Shown: in pieces, positions 1-7,818 of the stretch
Layout: each line of letters begins with the position of its first letter
How positions within the stretch are numbered: the stretch's first letter is position 1
Assembly (NCBI RefSeq): GCF_011046735.1
Contig: NZ_CP049258.1
Location: 4,110,001-4,174,000, forward strand
DNA length: 64,000 nt
Direction of reading: 5' to 3'
DNA from: Nordella sp. HKS 07
Lineage (GTDB): Bacteria; Pseudomonadota; Alphaproteobacteria; Rhizobiales; Aestuariivirgaceae
Program-made: the position numbers and the translations under genes
The notes under the pieces: generated by a model
Seen by the model: the letters and a program-made list of their open reading frames with translations, nothing else
Told to the model about the DNA's origin: nothing
The model's database searches: none

Positions 1-669
1 CCGTCGGAACTGTCGGGCGGCCAGCAGCAGCGCGTCGCCGTGGCACGCGCTCTGGTGCTCGAGCCTCAGGTCCTCCTGTTCGACGAGCCCTTGTCCAATC
101 TCGATGCGAAGCTCCGCCGCAAGATGCGCGAGGACATCCGCGAGATCCAGCTCAAGCTGGGACTCACCGCCGTCTATGTGACCCATGACCAGGAGGAAGC
201 CCTCGCCGTCTCCGACAAGATCGTGGTGATGAACAAGGGCCGCATCGCCCAGACGGGAACGCCCGCCGATCTCTATGAACGCCCCGCCGACGCCTTCGTC
301 GCCGATTTCATCGGCAGCGCCAATCTGGTGCCGGCCGAGATCCTGGCGCGCGACAAGCGTCGGAAAAGCGTGACGGTGGCGCTCGGCGAGGCGAAACTCG
401 TCCTGCGCGACTCAGGCATTGTCGGCGACAAGGTGTTTCTGGTCATCCGGCCGAGCGGCGTGGCCCTCGAGAGCAAGCCCGGCAAGACCGGAAGCCTGCC
501 GGCAAAAGTCGAACGCGCCACCTATCTGGGCTCGCACTGGGAATATACGGTCGACGCCGCCGGCCAGTCGATCTTCGTGATGCAGCCGGTCGGCAAGCGC
601 TTTGCCGCCGGCGATCATGTTTTTATGAAGCTTGATCCCGGACAATTGGCTTTGGTCGAGCGTTCGTAG
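1..669 (+). CDS. ABC transporter ATP-binding protein, MalK/PotA-like, 5' truncated by window edge
   Basis: C-terminal two thirds of an ABC ATPase of the carbohydrate/polyamine importer class; the start lies before the window. The open frame from base 1 begins in the signature motif ([15 protein letters not shown]), followed by Walker B ([16 protein letters not shown]), the H-loop ([11 protein letters not shown]), and a C-terminal OB/TOBE region in roughly the last 110 residues, typical of MalK, UgpC and PotA relatives. It would energise import at the cytoplasmic face together with permeases and a binding protein upstream of the window. The substrate cannot be told from this part. It ends 37 bases before the GNAT gene. 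Confidence 0.93.
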   Translation, partial: PSELSGGQQQRVAVARALVLEPQVLLFDEPLSNLDAKLRRKMREDIREIQLKLGLTAVYVTHDQEEALAVSDKIVVMNKGRIAQTGTPADLYERPADAFVADFIGSANLVPAEILARDKRRKSVTVALGEAKLVLRDSGIVGDKVFLVIRPSGVALESKPGKTGSLPAKVERATYLGSHWEYTVDAAGQSIFVMQPVGKRFAAGDHVFMKLDPGQLALVERS

Positions 670-706
670 TCTGGCGGTCCAGGCCATGCGTTGGTAATCT
701 GCGGCC

Positions 707-1339
707 GTGATAATCCGTCTCTTCGAGCCGCGTGACATTGACGCCCTCTACGCCATTTCGCTCGCGACCGGGCATCTGGGAAGGGATGCCGCGCATCTTT
801 ATGAAGATCCCCGGATGATGGGGCATATTTATGCCGCGCCCTACGCGTTGCTCCAGCCTTGCCTCGCGCTCGTCGTGGAAGATGAAGGCGAGGTAGGTGG
901 ATTTGCCGTCGGCGTGCTCGATACTACGGCTTGGGAGAACCGGCTGGAGCGGGAATGGTGGCCGAAATTGCGTAAGCTGTATCCCGATCCCATCGACATA
1001 GAGCCTCAGCTGCGTAGTTTTGACCAGAAGCGCGCTTTCATGATCCATCATCCGACGCTCGCCCCGGCGTCGATCAAAGGAGCCTATCCGGCGCATCTGC
1101 ATCTGAACCTGGCGCCTGGCCTGCAAGGACGCGGCATTGGCTCGCTATTGTTCGCTGCCTGGTTTGATCTCGCCCGCAATAGAGGCGCGGAAGCGCTGCA
1201 TATCGCCGTGAATCGCGAGAATTCCGAAGCTGTTCGCTTCTGGCGCAAGCACGTTTTTCTGCCCGTTACGCCGGTCGATGCACGGGAAGGGCGAACCCAA
1301 TGGATGATGCGCGGGCTAGGTTCCCGCAATCCAGGATAG
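707..1339 (+). CDS. GNAT family N-acetyltransferase
   Basis: 210-residue acetyltransferase of the GNAT superfamily, predicted to move an acetyl group from acetyl-CoA to an amine; substrate unknown. The acetyl-CoA loop is visible as LAPGLQGRGIGSLLF (Q/RxxGxG/A) near residue 140, followed by the expected HIAVNRENSEAVRFWRK motif typical of the fold's last helix and strand. The N-terminus (IRLFEPRDIDALYAI) is a standard GNAT opening. The start is GTG at 707; no strong Shine-Dalgarno is seen. It sits alone between the ABC ATPase and the autotransporter, so context does not suggest a substrate. Confidence 0.85.
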   Translation: MIIRLFEPRDIDALYAISLATGHLGRDAAHLYEDPRMMGHIYAAPYALLQPCLALVVEDEGEVGGFAVGVLDTTAWENRLEREWWPKLRKLYPDPIDIEPQLRSFDQKRAFMIHHPTLAPASIKGAYPAHLHLNLAPGLQGRGIGSLLFAAWFDLARNRGAEALHIAVNRENSEAVRFWRKHVFLPVTPVDAREGRTQWMMRGLGSRNPG

Positions 1340-1454
1340 CGGGTGATTTTCGTGGTGTGGTTGTATTAAAACGCCTGACCTGATTATCCGTTGACCCGGC
1401 GTTTATACCGCGGATATCCCTGGAGATCATTCGGGGCATCGCTGGGCGAATACA
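1340..1454 (+). promoter_or_regulatory. Possible promoter region of the autotransporter gene
   Basis: This leader is more AT-rich than its surroundings. A TTGACC at 1391-1396 could be a -35 box, with a weak -10-like GATATC 16 bases downstream at 1413-1418. No good ribosome binding site precedes the ATG at 1455. Low confidence, from motif reading only. Confidence 0.25.
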
Positions 1455-2789
1455 ATGAAATCGAAGAGCCTTTTCCGCCGTCATCTGGCTTTGACGACCA
1501 TCCTCACCGCTGCGCCTTTCTTCGGTTATGGCCGCCAGGCCCATGCCGCCTGCGATCCGGTCGCGCCCGGTTCTTCGACGATCCTGTGCAGCGGCGCCAA
1601 CCTGGCGACCGTCGGCGTCATCAATGTCGACAACGCCAATGTCTCGACGGCGCCGGGCTTCAGCGTCGATGCGGCTGGAAATGGCGTATTCGTGAGCGGC
1701 AACGGCCATATCCGGTTCACTGACGACAATGCCTCGATCATCAAGGGCGGGGCTAGCGCCTCCGGCATATATGCTCGTTCGAATGGTGCTGCGGGGGCAG
1801 ATCCGGCGGCGATCACGATCTCGACCAACGGTGATGTCACCGGAGGGCGGAACGGCATCAAGGCCATGAATTATGGCGGCGGCGATATCACAATCACCGC
1901 CGATGGCAAGGTCGCGGCGACCGATGGCGACGGCATCTATGCCTATAACGCTGGCACCAACGGGCGGGTGATCGTCACCACCGGCGTGGGGAGCGACGTC
2001 AGCGGCAAGAAAGACGGTATCGACGTTCGCGATTTCGGCAGCGGCGATACGGAGATCATCGCCAATGGCAAGGTCACCGGGACCCTTGGCGACGGCATCG
2101 TCGCGCATAATACGCCCGAGGGCGGCAATCTGACCATCACAACGGGCGCGGGAAGCGAGGTCAGTGGTGGCGACCGCGGCATCGAAGCCAATAATTTTGG
2201 TCGCGGCAGCGATCTTGGAATCACAGTCGATGGCATGGTCACCGGAAAGGATGGCGTGTTTGCCGTCAATTCACAGTTCAGCCGGAATCTGACGATCGCC
2301 ATGGGCGCGGATAGCGAGATCGCTGGAACCAATCGTGGTATCAGGGCCGAAAATAATGGCAGTGGCGATCTCCTGATCACGATCGCCGGCCGCGTCACGG
2401 CAGACACCGGCACCGCCGTTCGTGCCGTAAACTCTGAGAATAGCAACAATCTGACGATCGTCACGGCCGTGGGGAGTGAGATCGTCGCGAAGATGGACGA
2501 AGACTATAACGGGGGTAATGGGATTTCGGCTTCGAGCTATGGCCGCGGCAATCTCGACATCACGGTCAATGGCGATGTCACGAGCGAGCATTATCATGGC
2601 ATATACGCTTATAACTCGGAGAATGGCGGCGATCTGAAGATCACTGTTGGTACCGAAAGCACTGTGAACGGTGACTTCTTCGGCATCAATGCCGGCAACT
2701 ACGGCAGAGGCAATCTGGAGATCACCGTGCTCGGCGAGGTCAACTCACCGAACAACGCCGTGGTTGCTCGCAACAGGGGGGGACCATAG
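1455..2789 (+). CDS. Autotransporter passenger domain, N-terminal part (frameshifted gene, part 1)
   Basis: First part of a large type V secreted surface protein. Residues 1 to about 32 form a long signal peptide (LALTTILTAAPFFG, cleavage after AHA). The rest is a regular array of roughly 30-residue rungs with recurring strings such as GDITIT, GNLTIT, GRGNLDITV and GI(Y/R)A(Y/H/E)N, as expected of a parallel beta-helix passenger. The frame runs into TAG just after a run of seven G (2776-2782), giving 444 residues with no translocator domain. Removing one G joins it in frame to the downstream part, giving 1088 residues. As read, the N-terminal product would be secreted to the periplasm but could not be anchored. 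Confidence 0.85.
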   Translation: MKSKSLFRRHLALTTILTAAPFFGYGRQAHAACDPVAPGSSTILCSGANLATVGVINVDNANVSTAPGFSVDAAGNGVFVSGNGHIRFTDDNASIIKGGASASGIYARSNGAAGADPAAITISTNGDVTGGRNGIKAMNYGGGDITITADGKVAATDGDGIYAYNAGTNGRVIVTTGVGSDVSGKKDGIDVRDFGSGDTEIIANGKVTGTLGDGIVAHNTPEGGNLTITTGAGSEVSGGDRGIEANNFGRGSDLGITVDGMVTGKDGVFAVNSQFSRNLTIAMGADSEIAGTNRGIRAENNGSGDLLITIAGRVTADTGTAVRAVNSENSNNLTIVTAVGSEIVAKMDEDYNGGNGISASSYGRGNLDITVNGDVTSEHYHGIYAYNSENGGDLKITVGTESTVNGDFFGINAGNYGRGNLEITVLGEVNSPNNAVVARNRGGP

Positions 2790-4722
2790 CGTTAACTTGA
2801 ATATCGTGACCGGGACCGGCAGTGTCATCAACGGCTGGTATCGCGGCATTATGGCGAAGAACTATGGGACGGGCGATCTCGAGGTCACGGTCTATGGCGA
2901 AGTCACAGGAGAATATGGTCGCGGCATATACACGTCCAGCTACCAGGGCGTGGACACTTTCATCAAGATCGGTGCGACCGGCCTCGCGCAGGGCGGCGTT
3001 TCTGGTGTCTATGCCTCCTCAATGGAGGGGCGGGAGGTAGTCATCACCAACAATGGCCAAGTGCGCAATCTCTCCCGCAAGACGGATGATCTCGCCGTCG
3101 AAGTCAAGGATGGCGCCGCCAGGATCGACAACAACGGAAAGCTCATCGGCCGGATTACCTTGGATGAATATGACGATCTGCTCAACAATGCCGGGACCTG
3201 GACTGTCGGCTCAGAGATAGAGGATCCTAATGATGATGATGAGGAGAGCACCACATTCGGCGCCGGTGAGGACACGCTGAACAATCGCGGCATATTGATC
3301 GCCGCCTCTAAAGTAGACAGTGACGAGACTACCACGATCAACGCGCTCGAGACTTTCAACAATGCCGGTGCAATCTCCCTCTCGGATGGTCAGTCCGGCG
3401 ACGTGCTCGAGATCACCGGCGATGTGCGGTTCAACGGCACGGGCGGCAGGCTCGAGGTCGATGCCGCGCTTGCCGAGGGCGGCAGCGCGGACAGGTTGAT
3501 CGTCAATGGCACGGCCAGCGGGGTGACGAAGGTCTCCGTCAAGGCGGTCGGCGCCATCGGCGCGAACAGCGAAGGCATCACCGTGGTCGAGGTGAACGGC
3601 GATTCGACCGATGGCGATTTCACGCTGGACGAAGGCTCGCGCAATATGGGCTTTTTCGCCTGGGACATGCGGCGCGATGTTGAGGACAGCGATCTGTTCG
3701 AGCTCTATAGCACCGGCCTCGGCGTCGGGGCCTATGAATTCGCCGGCGGCATCACCGCCACGCAGGACATCTGGTTCCAGTCGGTCGGCACGCTGCTGCA
3801 GCGCCAAGCCGATCTGCGCGCGACCATCGCGGCAACGCAGGTGACGCCGGTCGCCGATTTCGTCGATCCGGTGGCGCCGACGGCCCTCGGTAGAGCGCTG
3901 CCGGGCTTTTGGTTCAAGGCGCTCGGCGCCTATCTTGAGCGTGACGTCGAGGAGAACGGGATCACGCTCGACCGTCGCCAGACCGTCTTTGGCGGTCTCG
4001 CCGGCCTCGATGTCGGCATGGATCTCGCTGGTCCCGGCGAGACAATGCTGTTCGGCATCTTCGGCGGCTATCTCGCGTCCGAGCTCAAATTCAAATCGAC
4101 CAGCACGAAGTGGGACTATGATGGCCCGAGCCTCGGCGCCTATGCGACCTATCTGAACCAGGCCTTTTATGCCGATCTGACCGTCAAGGCGGATTTCCTT
4201 TCGATCGATATCGATGCCGATGATCTCGCCCCGGGTTCAGGCAAGGCCGACGCCAATGGCTTCAATATCGGCGGCCAGATCGACACCGGCTACCGGATCG
4301 GCCTCGATCACGACCTCTTCGTCGAGCCGCAGGCCTCCCTGGCGCTGCTCCATACCGAGATCGACGATGTCGACGACATATTGGGCGGCGCGGTCGATTT
4401 CGACAATGAGACGAGTGTGCGCGGCCGGCTTGGCGCCAGGCTTGGACATGAATTCACCGACAGCGACGCGCGCATCTATTCATCCGACGTGACGGCGAGC
4501 ATCTGGCAAGAATTCAACGGCAGCAACGGCGCGACGATCCTCGCCCCCGACTTCACCGCGACAGGGATATCTGACGATACGATCGGGACCTTCGGCGATG
4601 TGTCGGTGGGCTTCAGTGTCGCGAGCCCGGAGGGCTGGTCGAGTTTCGTGCGCGGCAGCTGGCAGTTCGCCGAGGACTTCGACGCGTTGAGCGCCAATGC
4701 TGGCGTGCGCTACGCTTGGTAG
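2671..4722 (+). CDS. Autotransporter passenger end and beta-barrel translocator, C-terminal part (frameshifted gene, part 2)
   Basis: Continues the gene in the next frame. Bases 2671 to about 2782 are out-of-phase overlap, so real coding starts after the G run (first matching residues DHSVNLNIVTGTG). The beta-helix repeats continue to about base 3700. The last 275 or so residues form an autotransporter beta-barrel: alternating strands (FGGLAGLDVGMD, GPSLGAYATYL, FVRGSWQFAEDFD) ending in the aromatic C-terminus YAW typical of outer membrane proteins. An acidic stretch at 3220-3250 (EDPNDDDEE) lies at the passenger/linker border. Passenger function is unknown; adhesion or biofilm roles are usual for the family. 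Without the upstream part there is no signal peptide. Confidence 0.85.
   Translation: MTSSASMPATTAEAIWRSPCSARSTHRTTPWLLATGGDHSVNLNIVTGTGSVINGWYRGIMAKNYGTGDLEVTVYGEVTGEYGRGIYTSSYQGVDTFIKIGATGLAQGGVSGVYASSMEGREVVITNNGQVRNLSRKTDDLAVEVKDGAARIDNNGKLIGRITLDEYDDLLNNAGTWTVGSEIEDPNDDDEESTTFGAGEDTLNNRGILIAASKVDSDETTTINALETFNNAGAISLSDGQSGDVLEITGDVRFNGTGGRLEVDAALAEGGSADRLIVNGTASGVTKVSVKAVGAIGANSEGITVVEVNGDSTDGDFTLDEGSRNMGFFAWDMRRDVEDSDLFELYSTGLGVGAYEFAGGITATQDIWFQSVGTLLQRQADLRATIAATQVTPVADFVDPVAPTALGRALPGFWFKALGAYLERDVEENGITLDRRQTVFGGLAGLDVGMDLAGPGETMLFGIFGGYLASELKFKSTSTKWDYDGPSLGAYATYLNQAFYADLTVKADFLSIDIDADDLAPGSGKADANGFNIGGQIDTGYRIGLDHDLFVEPQASLALLHTEIDDVDDILGGAVDFDNETSVRGRLGARLGHEFTDSDARIYSSDVTASIWQEFNGSNGATILAPDFTATGISDDTIGTFGDVSVGFSVASPEGWSSFVRGSWQFAEDFDALSANAGVRYAW
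2776..2782 (+). repeat. G7 homopolymer at the autotransporter frame break
   Basis: Seven consecutive G after AACA. With seven G the frame ends at TAG a few codons later; with six G the reading continues through the remaining beta-helix repeats and the translocator. The repeat pattern on both sides (ARN... / ...NLNIVTGTG) matches the rung consensus, so the break is at or very near this run. Confidence 0.85.
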
Positions 4723-4732
4723 GTGATGGTCT

Positions 4733-4932
4733 TACCCTCGCCCCGCAAGCGGAGCGCAGCGGGGAGAGGGAGGGGCCCGCCGCGCAGCGGCGGGAAGGGT
4801 GAGGGGCATGGCCTTCCGAATTAATGACCTCGCCGTCCACTAGCGAAGACAAATTGCAACAGCGCCCCTCACCCTCCCCATTGCTGCGCAATGGGTCCCC
4901 TCCCTCTCCCCGCTAATGCGGGGCGAGGGGGA
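4733..4932. repeat. Palindromic intergenic repeat, family 2 (REP-like), copy 1
   Basis: About 200 bases of nested inverted repeats between the convergent autotransporter and adenine deaminase genes: CCCTCGCCCCGC ... GCGGGGAGAGGG on the left, and ATTGC-TGC-GCAAT plus CCCTCTCCCCGC ... GCGGGGCGAGGG on the right. A related copy lies at 10839-10988. It may also act as a two-way transcription stop. Confidence 0.7.
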
Positions 4933-4936
4933 GTCA

Positions 4937-6724
4937 TTACGCGAACAGCTCGGTCTTGGCGAAGCGGGTCACGTCGATAAGGCCGATGTCGGAGATGCGC
5001 AGTTCCGGGATCACCACCAGCGCCAGCAGCGAGTGCTGCATATAGGCGTTGTTGAGGCTGCAGCCGCATTGCGCCATCGCCTCGACCATCCGGCCGGCTT
5101 TCTCGGCGATGAGCTCGGCGCGCTCGTCCGACATGAGGCCGGCGATCGGCAGTTCGACCAGCGCCAGGACCTTGCCCTTGCTCACCACCACGATGCCGCC
5201 GCCCACTTCGCCGAGCTTGTTGGCGGCGATCGCCATGTCGTCCTTGCTGGTGCCGACGACGATCATGTGATGGCTGTCATGCGCGACCGTGCTCGCCACG
5301 GCGCAGTCCGTATTGTAGCCGAAGCCTGAGACGAAGCCGTTGGTCACCTGGCCGGTCGCGCGGTGACGCTCGACCAGCGCGATTTGGCAGACATCCTGTG
5401 CCCGGTCCATGTCGACCAGGCCCTGGCTGACTTTGAGCGAACGCTCGAGCGCCTTGGTCGGCGCCTGGTTTTCGATGACGCCGATGACGCGCGCCTTCAC
5501 CTGATTGGCGCCCTTGGGAGCCTCGATGTCGAAATCCTTGGCCACGAGCTTGCGGCCCATCTTCACCGTGTCGCGCGCCGAGGCCGGATAGGCATAAGCG
5601 GGGATGTCGGCGGTGAGCTTGCCGTTTTCGGCCAGCACCTTGCCATGGGCGATCACCATCTCGATGGGCAATGCCGCGAGATCGGAGGTGAGGATGAGAT
5701 CGGCGCGCCGTCCCGGCGTGATCGAGCCCAATTCACGCTCGAGGCCGAAATGCTGCGCGGTGTTCAGCGTCGCCATCTGGATGGCGGTGATCGGCTTCAG
5801 GCCTTGCGCGATGGCGTGGCGCACCACGCGGTTCATATGGCCGTCATGCACGAGCGTGCCGGAATGGCTGTCATCCGTGCACAGCACGAAATTGCGCGGA
5901 TCGATGCCGCGTTCGGTCACCGCTTTGATCTGCGCGGCCACATCGTACCAGGCCGAGCCCAGTCTCAGCATCGCGCGCATGCCTTGCCGGACACGGGCGA
6001 TCGCATCCTCGACCCGCGTGCCTTCATGGTCATCGGCGGGGCCGCCCGCCACATAGCCGTGGAAGGGAAGTCCCAGATCGGGCGACGCATAGTGGCCGCC
6101 GACCGTCTTGTGCGCCGCCTGGGTCGCGGCGATCTCGTGCAGCATCTTCTCGTCCTTGAAGGTGACGCCAGGAAAATTCATCATCTCGCCGAGGCCGATG
6201 ATATTGGGCCAGGCCATGGCTTCACGGACTTCCGCGACGCCTAAGCTGGCGCCGGCATTCTCCAGCCCGGGCGCGCTCGGCACGCAGCTCGGCATCTGGA
6301 CGAGGACTTTGATCGGCAGGCCGGCGGCTTCGTCATGCATGAGCTTGACGCCCGGAAGCCCGAGCACATTGGCGATCTCATGCGGATCGATGAACATCGT
6401 CGTCGTGCCATGCGGGATCACCGCGCGGGCGAATTCGGTCACCGTCACCATGCCGCTCTCGACATGCATGTGACCGTCGCACAGCCCCGGCACCAGATAC
6501 CGGCCATTGGCCTCGATGATTTTCGTGCCGGGCCCGATCGCATGCGACGCGTCGGGTCCGACATAGGCGAAGCGCCCGTCGACGATCGCGATATCGGTGT
6601 CGGGAATGATCTCGCCCGAATGCACGTTCACCCAGCGGCCCTTGCGGACAACGGTGTCGGCGGGGCTTCTCCCCATGGCGACGTCGATGAGCTTGGGGGC
6701 CGTGTCGAACCAGGTTTTCGGCAT
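4937..6724 (-). CDS. ade: Adenine deaminase
   Basis: 595-residue amidohydrolase of the AdeC/COG1001 family, converting adenine to hypoxanthine and ammonia in the cytoplasm. Motifs in order: DGHMHVESG (metal-binding HxH), FIDPHEIANVLG (the family's DPHEIANV signature), GLGEMMNFPGV, a GGHYASP histidine, DDHEGT, and LCTDDSHSGTL (the conserved late Asp). The C-terminal third carries the adenine-deaminase-specific domain (GFVSGFGYNTDCAVASTVAHDSH is the matching stretch). Length fits the family. It is followed upstream by the LysR gene on the same strand, and the second deaminase-like gene and nucleoside importer lie beyond, supporting a purine salvage role. Confidence 0.95.
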   Translation of the reverse strand: MPKTWFDTAPKLIDVAMGRSPADTVVRKGRWVNVHSGEIIPDTDIAIVDGRFAYVGPDASHAIGPGTKIIEANGRYLVPGLCDGHMHVESGMVTVTEFARAVIPHGTTTMFIDPHEIANVLGLPGVKLMHDEAAGLPIKVLVQMPSCVPSAPGLENAGASLGVAEVREAMAWPNIIGLGEMMNFPGVTFKDEKMLHEIAATQAAHKTVGGHYASPDLGLPFHGYVAGGPADDHEGTRVEDAIARVRQGMRAMLRLGSAWYDVAAQIKAVTERGIDPRNFVLCTDDSHSGTLVHDGHMNRVVRHAIAQGLKPITAIQMATLNTAQHFGLERELGSITPGRRADLILTSDLAALPIEMVIAHGKVLAENGKLTADIPAYAYPASARDTVKMGRKLVAKDFDIEAPKGANQVKARVIGVIENQAPTKALERSLKVSQGLVDMDRAQDVCQIALVERHRATGQVTNGFVSGFGYNTDCAVASTVAHDSHHMIVVGTSKDDMAIAANKLGEVGGGIVVVSKGKVLALVELPIAGLMSDERAELIAEKAGRMVEAMAQCGCSLNNAYMQHSLLALVVIPELRISDIGLIDVTRFAKTELFA

Positions 6725-6737
6725 GAGCGGAATTCTC

Positions 6738-7706
6738 CTATTGAGACTGGCGCAGCGGCGGCACGGTGAGCGAGCTCACCACTTCGACGCAATAGCGCGG
6801 GACATAATGTTCAGACCGCTGCTTGTAGAAGTCGACGCAGAAGGACTGGAAGGCGGCAAATTTGCGCGACACATAGCGCCGGCGCGGATAGAGCAGGTTG
6901 ACCGAAACCTCAGGCGAACGCCATTGCGGCATCACCGGCACCAGATGGCCGGTGGCGCATTCGATCTCGGTGAAGAAAGCGGGGAGATAAGCGAGACCCT
7001 CTCCGGCAACCGCGAAATATTTGATCATCCAATAGTCATTGGCGATGCAGCTGGCCGGCGGCAGCACATCGAGCGTCTCTTCGCCCCGCTTCAGATGCCA
7101 GGATTGCAGCCCCGTCGGAAAGCGGAAGGCGACGCCGCGGTGATCGTGCAATTCGCCCGGATTTTCGGGCCGGCCATGCTTCTCGATATAAGCAGGACTC
7201 GCATAGAGGCCGAAGGCCGCGCCCGTGAGACGGCGCGCGATATAATCGACATTCGACGGCTCGCCCCAATAGAAGATGCCGTCGAAGGCCTGCTGGCGCT
7301 CGGGCGCGAAGAGATAGCCGGACGAGAGGAAGATCACGTCGATCTTCACCTGAGGGAAGCGCTGCCGGAAGGCGAAGAGCAGTTCCGAGGTGAAGGACGT
7401 GCCGAACTCGCCGGTCGAGCCGATGGTGAGGGTGCCGGCGACCTCCTGGCGCATGGCGGCGATCGCCGCCGACGCCCCGTCGCAGCTCGCCTGGATGCGA
7501 TAGGCATGGTCGAGGAATTCGGCCCCGGCGTCGGTGAGGAACATGTCACGCCCCTCGCGCACGAAGAGCGCCACCCCCAACTGGTCCTCGAGCTGGCGGA
7601 TCTTGTGGCTCAGCGTCGATTTCGGCAGCCGATGCAGCTTGGCAGCGCTCGACAGCGACCGCGCGTCGGCGACCTTGATGAAAAAGTCGATGGCCTCGAG
7701 GTCCAT
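6738..7706 (-). CDS. LysR family transcriptional regulator
   Basis: 322-residue LysR-type regulator: N-terminal winged helix-turn-helix (DLEAIDFFIKVADARSLSSAA ... LPKSTLSHKIRQLEDQLG, residues about 1-60) and a C-terminal effector-binding domain starting near residue 90 (GTLTIGSTGEFG). It is co-directional with and 13 bases upstream of the adenine deaminase start, and divergent from the second deaminase-like gene, so it probably controls both; a purine would be the natural co-inducer (inference). A set of TCCAA/TTGGA half-sites begins only 7 bases from its own ATG, consistent with autoregulation. Confidence 0.93.
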   Translation of the reverse strand: MDLEAIDFFIKVADARSLSSAAKLHRLPKSTLSHKIRQLEDQLGVALFVREGRDMFLTDAGAEFLDHAYRIQASCDGASAAIAAMRQEVAGTLTIGSTGEFGTSFTSELLFAFRQRFPQVKIDVIFLSSGYLFAPERQQAFDGIFYWGEPSNVDYIARRLTGAAFGLYASPAYIEKHGRPENPGELHDHRGVAFRFPTGLQSWHLKRGEETLDVLPPASCIANDYWMIKYFAVAGEGLAYLPAFFTEIECATGHLVPVMPQWRSPEVSVNLLYPRRRYVSRKFAAFQSFCVDFYKQRSEHYVPRYCVEVVSSLTVPPLRQSQ

Positions 7707-7712
7707 GGATCG

Positions 7713-7740
7713 TCCAAAAAATTGGATGAATTGTCCAAAT
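7713..7740. promoter_or_regulatory. Candidate LysR operator: overlapping TCCAA/TTGGA palindromes
   Basis: Three half-sites lie in the divergent intergenic region: TCCAA (7713-7717), TTGGA (7722-7726) and TCCAA (7734-7738). They form two overlapping inverted repeats sharing the middle half-site, with 4-base and 7-base spacers; the second resembles the T-N11-A LysR box. The position between the LysR ATG and the divergent gene fits a regulatory site for both directions. Confidence 0.55.
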
Positions 7741-7818
7741 TAATCGTGTAATTCGCCAATTGCATGGACGAGCATAATACGGGAAAGTCGTCCGCAACAA
7801 GAGGAGAAGGAGAGCATT

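Noticed and set aside
61-669. Internal ATG at 40 as the start of the first ABC ATPase
   Set aside because: The frame is open to base 1 and base 1 already encodes the signature motif, so the gene begins before the window.
1870-2760. Regular repeat pattern that could be mistaken for a CRISPR or tandem DNA repeat
   Set aside because: The periodicity is at protein level (beta-helix rungs of about 30 residues); DNA units vary too much and lie in one coding frame.
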